From Trichobilharzia regenti (lineage: Eukaryota > Platyhelminthes > Trematoda > Strigeidida > Schistosomatidae): 64,000 nucleotides of DNA. The DNA lies in the NCBI GenBank assembly GCA_944472135.2, contig OX235262.1, forward strand, positions 67,022,887 through 67,086,886. Reading direction: 5' to 3'. Below, in pieces: positions 47,718-58,105 of this stretch; the stretch's first letter is position 1, and each line of letters starts with the position of its first letter. The translations under genes were made by a program, and so were the position numbers. The notes below the pieces were generated by a model. It saw nothing but the letters and a program-made list of their open reading frames with translations. It ran no database searches and was not told the origin of the DNA.

Positions 47718-48197
47718 TGTAGGGGAATAATAAAAGAGCTGAATAACATTACAAATATGCAAATAAAAATTCAAGTCAATGAGATGACAGGGTAAATATA
47801 TATTATCCAAAAATTCAGTAAATCGTTATATTAATGAAAAGGTTACTTGGTTATAACGTTAAAGTCCGCGGCTACAAATTAATTAATATAATCCAAGGGA
47901 GCGTTCACTGTTGGAATGCGTCTGCTGGTAGATGCTGTGGGCCGGTTGTAGAGTTGTCTTCGGATAAGGATAATAGACTCCTGCAATAAATCCAAAGTAT
48001 ACAACACGGTATAAGTGGAGCAAGTAAGCAGAAATGGCTAGAGAGAAGGCGAAGCTTCCAACAGATAGTGTATTTCGTATTGTACACGGAAGTTATATGT
48101 ATTTTAACAAGAATCGTTTTAAACAAAAATCATGTACAATGTCTCTAATTTCTACAACTAACAAAAAGTGTACAATCATATTTTTACGTACTCCACA
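47718..48197 (-). repeat. 3' LTR of the Ty3/Gypsy element
   Basis: It is identical by eye to 52500-52858 over its central 350 bases. The 20-30 bases at each end differ more. On the minus strand it starts TGTGG and ends ACA, as expected for LTR ends. Confidence 0.85.
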
Positions 48198-48445
48198 CGG
48201 CTCCTCCTCTAGAGGTTCGGAGGGACTACCGGAAACTGTTACTGTTAGTGAAGTAAATAATAATGGTAATAAGAATTTTAGGATAAAAATAAGGATACAT
48301 AATAACATGCATGTACGCGAAAAGGTGTTTGAATCATGTACAGTCTGAACGCATATACAGAAAGTTCAACAACCAAAATTGAAATAGAAGGTCATATCAA
48401 TTAAATGAGGTCGGTTTCTCATTTACTCAAACCATGAACGAAGAT

Positions 48446-48689
48446 CTTTAATTATTGAATTGAAAAAATTCAATTCAATAATTAATATGACCCGTTGCAC
48501 AAGAGCTGGCTCTCGTGGCTCAAGTGGTCTAGTGGATAACGCTTTGGCGTTTGAAACTATGGGCACTGGGTTCGAGCTTCGGTGGGAACATCATCACTCA
48601 CTGAGAAATGCAGGTACATCCAGCTGACGAGTCCCAAATAGGACGAAATGCGCATCCTGGATTCCACTGCTAGCCACCATCCACCAATT
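48446..48689 (+). repeat. SM-alpha SINE, complete, with target duplication
   Basis: GAAGATCTTTAAT occurs immediately left (about 48433-48445) and right (about 48690-48702). The order is an A/T-rich start, tRNA-like part (GTGGTCTAGTGGATAACG, GGGTTCGAGCTTC), then a hammerhead, then 'ccaccatccaccaatt'. A clean single insertion inside the LTR element. Confidence 0.9.
48610..48670 (+). ncRNA. SM-alpha hammerhead ribozyme, intact core
   Basis: It is identical in core to 21479-21538: helix I GCAGGUACAUCCAG/CUGGAUUCCACUGC, CUGACGA at 48624-48630, GUCC/GGAC helix II, GAAA, short helix III AUGCGCAU. Predicted cleavage is after C48656. Confidence 0.85.
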
Positions 48690-48958
48690 GAAGATCTTTA
48701 ATGTTTAAAGAAAGAAATATATATATATATATAGTAATCAAAGAGGGGAAAGAAAAAAGAAGAAAATATGGATTGAAAATCGACAGTTTCTGAAAAACAC
48801 AATACCTGTTTTGTAGGTGAGGTACATATAAACAAATAAATAAATAATAGTGATAGTAATCTTTTAGAGTAACAGTGACATCAAAGTGTACGAAGAAATA
48901 CTAATAGTCATGATAATAATGTCTAAACGAAAAAAATGTAATTTTTAATTTTTTCTTT

Positions 48959-50500
48959 TCAGTCCACAAAATGAACGTAGCAAGCCGGTTTACTGATTTG
49001 CCGACCACTACGTGTTTGATATGGAGGGAGGATAAGACTTGTTGCCGTTGGAGTGGAATCGAATGTCTGATTATTTGGTTGTGCAGTTGTCGATGTAGCT
49101 TTAAAGTCGCTGTCTGTGTAGGCTGGTTTGATTCGATCAATGGAAATAGTCTCCCCTTTTCCATTTTTGTTCACTGTAAAGTGTTTGTCTGAAGGTTTAA
49201 TAACTTGGAATGGACCTTCGTATGGGGGTTGCAATCCTTTTCTGATGGGATCGACTCGAACAAAGACGAATTTGAAAGTTTGCAGATGTTTGTTGATCTG
49301 ATCTCGTCGGGAAGATTGTCGAGGTGCTGTTGGTTGAAGTTGAAGCATTTGTTTAGTTAATCGGTTGGTGAAGTCAGCAATGTTCACGTCCGTTGAATCG
49401 GCTGAGGGAACTAGCTGTCCAGGCAAGGTTAGGTTGGTGCCATAAACAATTTGAGCCGATGTACACTCTAAGTCTTCTTTGATAGTAGATCGGATACTAA
49501 GTAAAATCAAAAGTGAGTATTCACTCCACTTAGATGTATCATTCTGCATCATCAGGGAGCTTTTCAGTTGTCTGTGGAATCTTTCCACCAGACCATTCGC
49601 TGCCGGATGATAGGCTGTTGTGGAGATATGTTTCACTCCCAGGAGCCTCGTTAGTTCGCGAAACAGTGTCGATTGGAATTGAGGACCTCGGTAGGATGTA
49701 ATAGTAGTTGGTACACCATAGTTTGACACCCAACGGTCGAGGAAAACCAAAGCAACGTTTTCAGCAGATATGTCGTTTAAGGGGCATGCAATAGCCCAAC
49801 GAGTAAATCTATCGATGGCAGTCAGGATATGTGTATATCCTCTTGACGTTGGCAGTGGTCCTACAATATCTAAGTGGACATGCTGAAATCTCTTGTCCGA
49901 TAAATCAAACGTCTTCGGAGTTGTAATAGTGTGGTGGTGTACTTTGGAACATTGGCATTGGAGACATTCTCGTGCCCATCTCCGAATGTCAGAGTTCATT
50001 TTAGGCCACACGAAGCGTTCGCTGATAAGTCTGACCGTGGCGCGAACTCCAGGATGAGAAAGCGAATGTAAGTGTCCGAACAAAGCTTTTCGGCAGCTGA
50101 GAGGAACGAACGGACGGTTAGTGCAGGTGGATACATCGCAAACTATAGTTGCATCTGATAAGGGAACAGGCACGTCCTTGAACTGTAAGAAAGAGCTTCC
50201 GCGACAAGTTCGGAGTTCAACGTCGTCTCTTTGTAATTGAGCTATACGGTCAAGACTGATGTCTACCAAAGTTTGAATCTGGTTTATGTCACTTCTTGAA
50301 AGAGAATCAGCTACCACGTCTGCGTCCCCTCTGATGTACTGAATGTCGGTTGAAAATTGGGAGATATAGCCCAACTGCCTGGATTCTCTGGGGGAATGTT
50401 TATCGAGTGCAGTAGTGAAAGCATAACACAGGGGCTTGTGGTCAGTAAAAATAGTGAAATGCCGACCCTGTAGTAGGTAACTGAAATGATTGACTGCTAG
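48959..50500 (-). pseudogene. RNase H end and integrase of the LTR element
   Basis: A single open stretch. From the 50374 Met the numbering gives a zinc-binding H103, H107, C137, C140; then the integrase core with D169 (HLDIVGP), Y228 where the second catalytic Asp should be (TSYRGPQF), and E264 (NGLVERF). There are 35 residues between 228 and 264, the expected spacing. A chromatin-targeting-type domain is not evident in the C-terminal 130 residues, which run Pro/Thr-rich to the stop at 48959. The D-to-Y change should abolish strand transfer. Residues before 50374 (HFTIFTDHKPLCYAF) complete RNase H. Confidence 0.9.
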
Positions 50501-51016
50501 CTATATAGCCAGCAATTCTTTCCCAAAAGTGCTGTAACGTGTCTGAGCCGGTTCTAACTTCTTAGAAAAGAAAGCAAGTGGGGTGACTTCACTGTTCATC
50601 TTCTGTTGTAATACTGCCCCCACGGCTACTTCGGAGGCATCTGTGCACAGAATAAGAGATGCTTCGAGGTTGATGTGGGACAGCATAGTGACTTTGGATA
50701 AGGCGTCTTTTGCGTTGCAAAAAGATTCGTGTGCTTGCGCTGACCATTGAAACTTTTTAGGATCACTTTTAAGGAAATCGGTTAAAGGTTGGACGATGGA
50801 GGCACACGAAGGAATAAAACGTCGATAGAAATTAAACATCCCCAAGAAACGTCTGACCTTCTTGGGTGAATCTGGTTCGGGGAAATTTTTGGTTGATTCT
50901 ATCTTTTCCTCCGTAGGCCTAATACCATTTGCAGTTATGTGGTGTCCCAGAAACTGTATAGAGGAGACACCGAATATGCACTTTTTGGGGTTAATGGCGA
51001 CGCCATATTGCTCAAA
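50501..51016 (-). pseudogene. RNase H and RT connection of the LTR element
   Basis: FLGMFNFYRRFIPSCASIVQ marks the end of RT; FQWSAQAHESFCNAKDAL, then LCTDASEVAVGAVLQQ (first RNase H Asp) and FFSKKLEPAQTRYSTFGKEL follow. In-frame stops close it at both ends: TGA at 51017-51019 and TAG at 50501-50503. Both are single-codon nonsense changes, since the homology continues across each in the same frame. Confidence 0.85.
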
Positions 51017-51463
51017 TCACTGAAATAAGATGGTGAGGTGATCTGTATGTTCTTCATCCGACGAGCTAGCAATTAAGAAGTCATCGATGTATACAAATAC
51101 AAAATATAAACCTTGTGTGACCTGATCCATGAAACGTTGGAAGGATTGTGCGGCGTTCTTTAGACCAAATGGCATGCGCAGAAATTCGAACAAACCGAAA
51201 GGTGTGATGATGGCCGTTTTTTCGATATCTTCTGGGGCAACTGGTATTTGATGATAGGCCCTGACCAAGTCTACTTTCGAAAAAATGGTTTTTCCATGTA
51301 ATGTCAGGGAGAAATCATGCAGGTGGGGAATCGGGTAACGGTCCGGAACTGTGGCGTTGTTTAAATGTCGATAATCCCCACATGGCCTCCAATCATGATC
51401 AGCTTTAGGCACCTTGTGTAAGGGTGAAGACCAAGGACTATTGGAGGGTCTGATGATGCCAAG
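51017..51463 (-). pseudogene. Reverse transcriptase core of the LTR element
   Basis: It contains [35 protein letters not shown] (motif A Asp), [20 protein letters not shown] (motif B) and [10 protein letters not shown] (motif C, YIDD). All catalytic Asp are present. It is separated from the protease-side segment by TAG at 51464-51466. Confidence 0.9.
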
Positions 51464-52073
51464 CTATACCATGTGTTCGAATTCTGCCTTGGCTGCTGCT
51501 AATTTGTCAGGGGGTAATCTACGAGGACGAGCACGAACCGGTTGACCTGTGGTAACAGTCTTGTGAGTGACTGTATGAGGTAAGTCCTCGATGTCATACG
51601 ACGGTTTAAGTATTTTAGGGAAACGATGGAGTAGGGCGGAAAAAGTGCAATCCGCTGGTCTTTCAATGCTGATATTATAGACAGAGTAATTGGGGATAAT
51701 TCCATGAATCTTTAGTTGGGTGTTGTTATCAATCAGTTTTTTTATTGTTGACGTCAACTAACAGATTGAAATTACTTAAGAAATCAGCCCCGAGGATGGC
51801 ATGACCCACGCTGGCTACTATGAAAATCCATGTAAAACGCCAGCGTAAACCTAGATCCACTATAAGGGATTGTTCCCCACATGTCTGTATGCTTGTGTGG
51901 TTGGCTGTCCGGAGAGACAGTTTTCCTGGTGTCCGTGTAGATCGCCTGGATAGTGAAGGAGCGATCACGCTAACTTTTGCTCCGGTGTCTACCAGGAATA
52001 AGGTGTCTGAAGTTTTGTCCTTCACATAGGAAAGGCGACTTGTTTGCTTGCCAGTAACAGCTGTTGTCGTCAC
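51464..52073 (-). pseudogene. Protease and RT N-terminal segment of the LTR element
   Basis: 52073-51729 carries the aspartic protease: FLVDTGAKVSVIAPS (catalytic D in DTGA) and a flap-to-ILGADFL region. The RT lead-in continues from 51757 in another frame (KTVTTGQPVRARPRRLPPDK), so a frameshift lies near 51740, where a run of T (A on the minus strand) occurs. A retroviral-style frame change is possible, but simple decay is as likely. Confidence 0.85.
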
Positions 52074-52470
52074 TGTCTGAGTGGGACGTTTCCCTGCCTG
52101 ATTACCTTCACTAAAGATGCACGGTTTGACACATTTTAGGGCGTGACGTCCGAACTTCCTATATTACTGTCCCTAGAAGACATGTGGGGACGCTGTCGGG
52201 AGAGAGATCGTCTTAATTCTGATCTTGCTTGTGAACTCCATCTCAGAACTCGTCGATCAGACCTACTAGTTTCCAACTTGTCAATCCTTATCGCTAACTC
52301 CGCAAGGGCGGCGAGTATTGGTGACGACATTATAGAAATGAGAATATTGGTGCAAAATGGGATACAAATATGAGACCACAACCAAAATGACAACAAATAT
52401 ACGAAATGGCAAAAATAAGAATATGAATATGTCAAAATAATCCGTGTCCTAAACGGGCTCACCAATTAAT
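52074..52470 (-). pseudogene. Gag remnant and leader of the LTR element
   Basis: Minus-strand frame 1 gives SPILAALAELAIRIDKLE then a basic Arg/Ser region. Shifted frame 2 takes over near 52150 and reads YRKFGRHALKCVKPC, the second half of the CsRn1-type Cys-His-Cys-Cys motif, continuing in frame into protease. Most of Gag (capsid) is missing: only about 100 codons separate the primer site from protease. The frame shift falls inside the zinc motif. Confidence 0.75.
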
Positions 52471-52471
52471 T

Positions 52472-53163
52472 TGTACGGGACTATTAGGAGAGCTGATTAG
52501 CATTACAAATATGCAAATAAAAATTCAAGTCAATGAGATGACAGGGTAAATATATATTATCCAAAAATTCAGTAAATCGTTATATTAATGAAAAGGTTAC
52601 TTGGTTATAACGTTAAAGTCCGCGGCTACAAATTAATTAATATAATCCAAGGGAGCGTTCACTGTTGGAATGCGTCTGCTGGTAGATGCTGTGGGCCGGT
52701 TGTAGAGTTGTCTTCGGATAAGGATAATAGACTCCTGCAATAAATCCAAAGTATACAACACGGTATAAGTGGAGCAAGTAAGCAGAAATGGCTAGAGAGA
52801 AGGCGAAGCTTCCAACAGATAGTGTATTTCGTATTGTACACGGAAGTTATATGTATTTTTCCTTTTATTTTTTTATTTACAGCTTGATTCCACACTGTAT
52901 TTTCGGTACAAGTATGGAATTTTCAGCATGGATATCGGTAGCCCAAATTTCGCAGGCCGACCATAGATATCAGGTGTGCGCCGGCGTGGGCTCGAACCCC
53001 GGACCATGTGCATGGTCGGCGAGATTCCTAACCACTGTGCCACCGACGCACATTTTTTTAACAAGAATTTTAACAAGAATCGTTTTAAACAAAAATCATG
53101 TACAATGTCTCTAATTTCTACAACTAACAAAAAGTGTACAACCATATTTTTTCTGTACTCCAC
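52472..53163 (-). repeat. 5' LTR of the Ty3/Gypsy element, split by a SINE
   Basis: It matches 47718-48197. A SINE family 2b copy at 52862-53052 interrupts it. Just right of the SINE the block TTTTAACAAGAA is present twice in tandem, once in the other LTR. Confidence 0.85.
52862..53052 (-). repeat. SINE family 2b inside the 5' LTR
   Basis: Minus-strand head: GTGGCACAGTGGTTAGGAA (A box) and GGGGTTCGAGCCC (B box). Body 'caggtgtgcgccggcgtggg' inside. Absent from the other LTR, so it arrived after the element inserted. Confidence 0.85.
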
Positions 53164-54409
53164 GGGTATGCCATAGTAAAGAAACGGTATGAAAATACCT
53201 TTATTTCGCATGCAGACTACATTTTTTTTTAATTGATCCCTGTAGCTTCAGATAAGCCAGTATAGACGACGTAATCGCGTATCTGTAAGGCAGGTTATTT
53301 AGCACTCCATCTACTAAAAGGGATAAGATTCTCAGACAACAGTAACGAACACATACCACAGCCAAATGAACTTGAATTTTCCAATCGTGATCTTCTATGT
53401 AAATAGTGTCATTTACGATACAATTAAGTGTATTTATGTATCATCTGCGACAATATATCGAATAGCGGAGAAATAGATTTAGCGGTAAAGAGCTGAAATG
53501 AACATTTCTTGCGAAAAAAACACAGAAAATATGAAAGGAAGACAAAGAGAACTCAACATGGACGGCATATGCAGTGCACCTGTACATCGAGTTGCTATAA
53601 ACAATCGCGTTATATTAGGAATACGTTGGAAACTCATATAAAATAGAATTCATGAATTACTGGACTGCAGTCCATTAGAACACTTTTCTAGGAGGTTCAA
53701 GGTTCAATTCCTTGTGAACATACTGGTATTAATTGGTTTATGATAAATTCCAAATTGGGTTGAAACATGCGTGTAATGCCTTTTTATTTACAATATTTCC
53801 TCAGATGACATCAGTTGGTATCTCAAGATTTAGATAAGCTTTCATTCTTGTTGAAACCGAATTACCATCAGAAGAAATAATAAAAATAACAAAAAGGAGA
53901 ATATTGAACGTAATTCCATTTGTTAATTAGCCATAGTAATTAATAATGCATTACTATTGGGTATAGCTTTTGGCAAACTGCTCACAGAATGTACTCTATG
54001 TGTAATCGTGTGACAATTAGTTTGAAATCAAATTGTTTGAAAGAATGACTCAGATATTATTTAAACCTAGTAATTTGAAATGTTTGACGTCAAAGAATGA
54101 CATTTGAGAACATGTGACAAACAAAATTTGAGCATCAGGATGCATGTCAACCATATTAATATCAAAAATCGTCATTAGTCGTTTAAAAGCTCAGCAGGCA
54201 GGTGAAATGATTATAAAAATTAGAGTTAAATTTGCCTAGATTAATGGAGTTATGCACTTATCTGTCACATGAATGACGGATACAGGAGTCTTTGAATTCT
54301 TTTTCTTTGAGATACCAATTTATTTATATCTTGTTTTTCTAAATTGAAATCATGCTCTAATCTTTACTCGATATATATATATATATATGTACATTATTAT
54401 TCGTTATTA
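53164..54409. other. No gene seen; a worn SINE 1-like stretch
   Basis: 53640-53800 has 'gaattcatgaattactgg' and 'ggttcaaggttcaattcc', suggesting an old SINE family 1. A (TA)n run lies at 54370-54388. Confidence 0.4.
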
Positions 54410-54640
54410 TTAGAAGAGAAACAACGTCTTCTGATTGGTTATTTTCTCGCTGAAGGTTATTCTGTCATCTCTTTGTGGCCGTTTCCTTGAAGGTCAGACC
54501 ATATATCTGCGAATCGTATCCGCCCACGCTAAGTCTTTGTTTTTTGTTTTGACCAAGATTTGGGACATAAACATTGACGTAAATTGTTATCCGCCAATTT
54601 TGGCTAGCAGACAGCTCTCACCACAAATCTACTGATGAAG
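54410..54640 (-). repeat. Candidate solo LTR family Y, copy 2
   Basis: Reverse blocks 'cttctgattggtta', 'ggccgtttcc', 'atctgcgaatcgtatccgcc' match 11690-11800 and 56740-56820. The TATA-side half is not clearly present. Confidence 0.45.
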
Positions 54641-55014
54641 ATTGGTAAAGCTGAAGGTTATGCATTCATTGAAAATGTAGTTACACAAATATCATCAAGG
54701 AGAATGATGTGTCACACATCATTAGTTATTGATTAGTTAGAGACTTATTGATTTTTTTCTCTACTTAGAGTTTTTAACTGTTACAGTTATGAATTGAACA
54801 TTGTTTTCTTTTTTTATTGTCAGTCAGTCTAAAACTATTTTCTTTTAAACAGAATTTCGTGCGACAAAAATGCACATACATTATTATTATTATTAGCAAC
54901 TCATTAACAAAAAAATAAACTCATCGTTTAAATGTGAAGAAAAAATCTGCTGACATAATTCAACACTGGCCTTCATTTTAGGAATGAAATAAACAAATGT
55001 CGTTTTATTTATGT

Positions 55015-55270
55015 GGTTGATGGTGATCAGCAGTGGGATCCAGGAGGTACATTTTGTCTAATTTCGGGACTTAATAGTTAGATGTAGCTGTATTCTAAGG
55101 GAGTGGTAATGTTCCCACTGATGAGGAGTCCTAAATGGAATGGAACACGCATCCTGGCCTCCATTGCTAATCATCGCCAAATAGTATGACTTCAGGCTAA
55201 TCTTTGGACATAGTCGAAGCATCCTCACTAGAAGTCGACATTTAGACCGATGGGGAATGCAAGTTAACGT
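55015..55270. repeat. SM-alpha, old inverted remnant
   Basis: Minus-oriented hammerhead segment at 55022-55095 ('gcagtgggatccaggaggta') and a plus-oriented 3' half at 55115-55185 ('gatgaggagtcctaaatgg', 'acgcatcctggcctccatt') are followed by the 'cgaagcatcctcac' module. Cores are broken. Confidence 0.55.
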
Positions 55271-55289
55271 GAAAACAATATATGCCACA

Positions 55290-55905
55290 GCTTATATCTT
55301 CCACACAATCGGTTGCGATTCCGAAACTCAAAGATGAAGAAGTTAGACTAGCCACCTCTAAATGTATCTATTGGTTCAACTGTTCCTGTGGAGCCTGTTA
55401 ATATCGGGTGTTGCTCTAGGAATTTAATTTTTCATGCTCAAGAACACTCACCAGTATGGCTAAATGTAAGTGTTGTTAAACCCATCCAAAGGCTCTTTCT
55501 CTACCATCTATCGAGTGGCGAATAAATTATCAAATGCCTTTAGATACCTAACATTCCAAAAAGCAGAGTCTATTGTGATTCCCTTAAATTAACCGGAGTT
55601 CTGAGTACTAAATAAACAAGTCCAACCATCGACTATTGCTACTTTGGCCTGCTATAGAGCCTATAAATTCATAAATTCTATGTTACTTCCATTAATTTAT
55701 CTGAAATTAAGTTTGGTGTTATATAAATACTTATTATCTCTTACTGATGATTCTGAAATGTACTCTTCGATACCACTGATTCAATGTAATTTAAAGTATC
55801 AGTGTTGTTAATAACAATATTTCTTTAATTACTGTGGTCATATAAATATAGGACCTGATGAAGAGGAAGTTATTGAAAAGAATATTCTTTGTTCAATAAC
55901 CATTC
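55290..55905 (+). mobile_element. Penelope-like element 3' part with terminal hammerhead-like fold
   Basis: The endonuclease is degenerate: 'KCIYWFNCSCGAC' then a stop, 'QEHSPVWL', 'SFTIYRVANKLSNAF'-like text. The 3' end at about 55855-55895 has helix I GGAC/GUUC, an intact CUGAUGA, a 13-base helix II region, GAA, palindromic AAGAAUAUUCUU and U as cleavage-site base. Confidence 0.7.
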
Positions 55906-55924
55906 TTTTAAATTTTTAGTAGGC

Positions 55925-56480
55925 ATGCTAAATCAGCTAAACAAATGTCTGTTAGTAAGAAAGAAAGCAGAGTACAGCATTACAATGTAGTAGGCTCAAC
56001 ACTCAGGATAAAGAACAAGATTTGGATTTACAACACAAATGGGAAGTCAGCCACTTCCTCTATATGAGAGTCAGAAAAGGATTTCCAACCCTTCTCTAGC
56101 TCCATAATGAAGATCATATGTCTGGCCAGCCAGAAGGAATTAGTAACAAGAAACTCTGGTGATGAACAAATCAACCAAGAATTCAACAAGTGTGTAGGGT
56201 AAAAATGGAGATGGATCTGGTATACGTCGGGAAGGCTATCGAATGACATCACGCCGAATCGAGGACATTGCTCGAGTGGAATCTATGTGGGTAGCAACGA
56301 GTGGGTTGTAGGTGCGAGGGTGATATGGAGGAGATCGTTTGAGTCGAAGTAGGAGATGAAACATTATGGGCAATAGTGTGTCCAGTTGAAGAGGACGGCA
56401 GAAAACAGAAGAAAGTGGAGATCTGTTGTTGAAGCCCTCTGTTCCACTTGGAACTCAAGGGAATGATAATAATAAGGCTC
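55925..56480 (+). mobile_element. SR2-like LINE 3' end
   Basis: 'LRIKNKIWIYNTNGKSATS', 'KWRWIWYTSGRLSNDI' and the 'gttgaagccctctgttccac' tail before 'gggaatgataataataa' define the copy. RT palm absent. Confidence 0.75.
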
Positions 56481-56689
56481 AAACAGATAATAATTTCCAC
56501 AGTTTCCATCACCCTACCAAAAGGCTTTAGCTTTTAAATAATCTATAAGGACCTACTAGTCTCTGAAGTTCAAATGAATTTGTAAGTGGATTGGAAGAAA
56601 TAATGAAGAATCACTGATACTATGGTGAGAGCAGCCTGCTAGCCAATTGGTTGACGTTAATCTACGTCAGTGTCTAGGTCACCAATATG

Positions 56690-56915
56690 GGCCGTGAGAA
56701 AATATGAACAAGGTTATTTCAACAACCAATCGCAGCAAACTTAAACGTGGGCAAATATGATTCGCAGATAGATGGCTCCACTTTCCGTGGAACTCGAAAA
56801 CAACCAATCAGAAGACTGCGTTTGTCTATAATAATGTATGTGAAATTTATATAAATACGTGTTGATTTCCGTAATAAAACGATCTGTTACCAGCCCTTGT
56901 CTTCTGTTGTTACAA
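56690..56915 (+). repeat. Candidate solo LTR family Y, copy 3
   Basis: It has 'gggcaaatatgattcgca', 'aacaaccaatcagaagac' (CCAAT-like), TTTATATAAATACG (TATA-like), AATAAAACGATCTGTTA and 'cccttgtcttctgttgttac', the clearest LTR-like order of the three. Confidence 0.5.
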
Positions 56916-57002
56916 TACACTCCGAGTCACTAACAGAACTAAAGGAGTACCACAGAGTACCACTCAGGCTAATCTGTAACTAACAGACATTCGCAGAGTA
57001 AT

Positions 57003-57194
57003 TCAAAATGTCATTTCATTGTTAAAGTTAAAAGTGGTGATTTTGTCTAGAAAGGCAATAAAGTCCCTACAGTTAAGACATTCATCCGAGAAAAGGTGAA
57101 AACGACCAAATCTTTTGTATGATGAGTATGGAAGTAAGTTTGTCACACTCATAGAAGCCAGTTTGTAACAAGGGCAATGTAGTAGATAAGTCAA
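57003..57194 (-). other. Short open frame in a dispersed repeat
   Basis: The 63-codon frame includes FSDECLNCRDFIAFLDKITT, and its DNA matches 30115-30190 and 38450-38525 ('cgatgaaagct.cacaatta'-type block). It may be a fragment of an unidentified element; function unknown. Confidence 0.35.
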
Positions 57195-57439
57195 GCCTCC
57201 AACTGTCTATCTAAACGAAGGATCACCCATAAATTGCTTGAAACTTCTGACTACATGTTTCCTCTCAATCAGTAAAAGGAACGCTTTGCTTCAGTCGTAA
57301 AGAGCGATTATCTTACCCCCAAATAAATGTTTTCATGGTAATGTGAATGAAAATTTCAAGACAAATTGCTTCTGGAGCCCATATTTTTGTGCACAAAACA
57401 TGTTACTTGTAATTATTAAGTAGTTAAAAATATTAATGA

Positions 57440-58105
57440 AAAACATGTAGTGCAGCGAAGAGTCTCTTTTCAAAGAATTTATTAATTTAGCTGTACAATC
57501 GCAACTATATATAATTTTTTTGTATGTGTGTGTACATGATCTTTGGGTGCGTACTGATGAAGAGCCCCAAACCAGGACGAAACAGCCGTCCAGTACTCCC
57601 AGGTTTCCAGTGGTTATCTAACTGATGTCAGCTCATGATGAAATCCTCCATGCAATCAAATAAAAATTAGTTAGGGTTGTAGTTCATTTCATCAAAATAC
57701 TTCCCAAAATGCTATGAATAATCAAATTGCAACAGGCGTGGGGGAGGGGGAGTAAAGATTAGAATAAGAGCAGTGGTGATGAGTTGTCTAAAAATAGTTG
57801 TCAGTGTTAGTGAATGCATGAGCGAAGTTGAATAAGTGTCTTGTAGTTGCGTAATAAGATGAATAATTTGACGAGTAAGCATTGATTCGTATGTACGTAG
57901 AAACGAAGGAGAATATGGAATAATGTTAGATTGTTATGAGGAGTTAGAAAAGCTGGTACACAATCATCAAGTCAGTAGAATTCAACACGGTTGTTCCTGT
58001 GATAGAAGAAGTGGTTGGATGATTTTCTTTTGTATACATAACTCCAACTTTCCAACTGAATGTCTAAGGCTTCCGCACTACAAAGGAGAAGAAAACATAT
58101 TGTTT
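57440..58105 (-). mobile_element. Penelope-like element 3' part, paralogue of 26375-27290
   Basis: 58105-57950 is antisense to the endonuclease C terminus and parallels 27060-27170 base for base in long blocks ('gtggttggatgattttct', 'gtagaattcaacacgg'). The 3' UTR runs to a terminal fold at about 57453-57505 (CAGC/GCUG, GAA, AAGAGACUCUU). A 5'-truncated SINE family 1 (57545-57665) interrupts it. The plus-strand frame over this stretch is spurious. Confidence 0.7.
57545..57665 (+). repeat. SINE family 1, 5' truncated
   Basis: It contains only the part from GGGTGCGTACTGATGAAGAG onward, with GGACGAAACAGC, 'gtccagtactccc' and the 3' end 'cagctcatgatgaaatcc'. The hammerhead-like core is clearest here: CUGAUGA plus three bases, then G.CC/GG.C helix II and GAAAC. 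Confidence 0.8.

Larger units (their letters stand above)
48198..48958 (-). other. 3' untranslated part of the LTR element, with a nested SINE
   Basis: Polypurine tract next to the LTR, then non-coding DNA holding the SM-alpha insertion 48446-48689 and a (TA)n run at 48717-48733. No envelope-like frame. Confidence 0.6.
47718..53163 (-). mobile_element. Ty3/Gypsy LTR retrotransposon, CsRn1-like, defective
   Basis: Two LTRs (47718-48197 and 52472-53163, the second enlarged by a SINE) bound a minus-strand pol in the order protease, reverse transcriptase, RNase H, integrase: the Ty3/Gypsy order. A purine-rich tract (GAGGAGGAGCCG, minus strand) adjoins the 3' LTR at 48198-48210, and a TGG-initiated primer-binding-like site lies next to the 5' LTR at about 52445-52465. 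The Gag remnant ends in a CVKPC motif typical of the CsRn1 clade, which includes Boudicca and Saci-type schistosome elements; I do not name the family. Gag is largely deleted and frameshifted, pol has three in-frame stops, and the integrase lacks a catalytic Asp. Confidence 0.9.

Noticed and set aside
48034..48348. Plus-strand frame over the LTR
   Set aside because: It duplicates at 52788-53114 because both lie in LTRs; it is non-coding LTR sequence.
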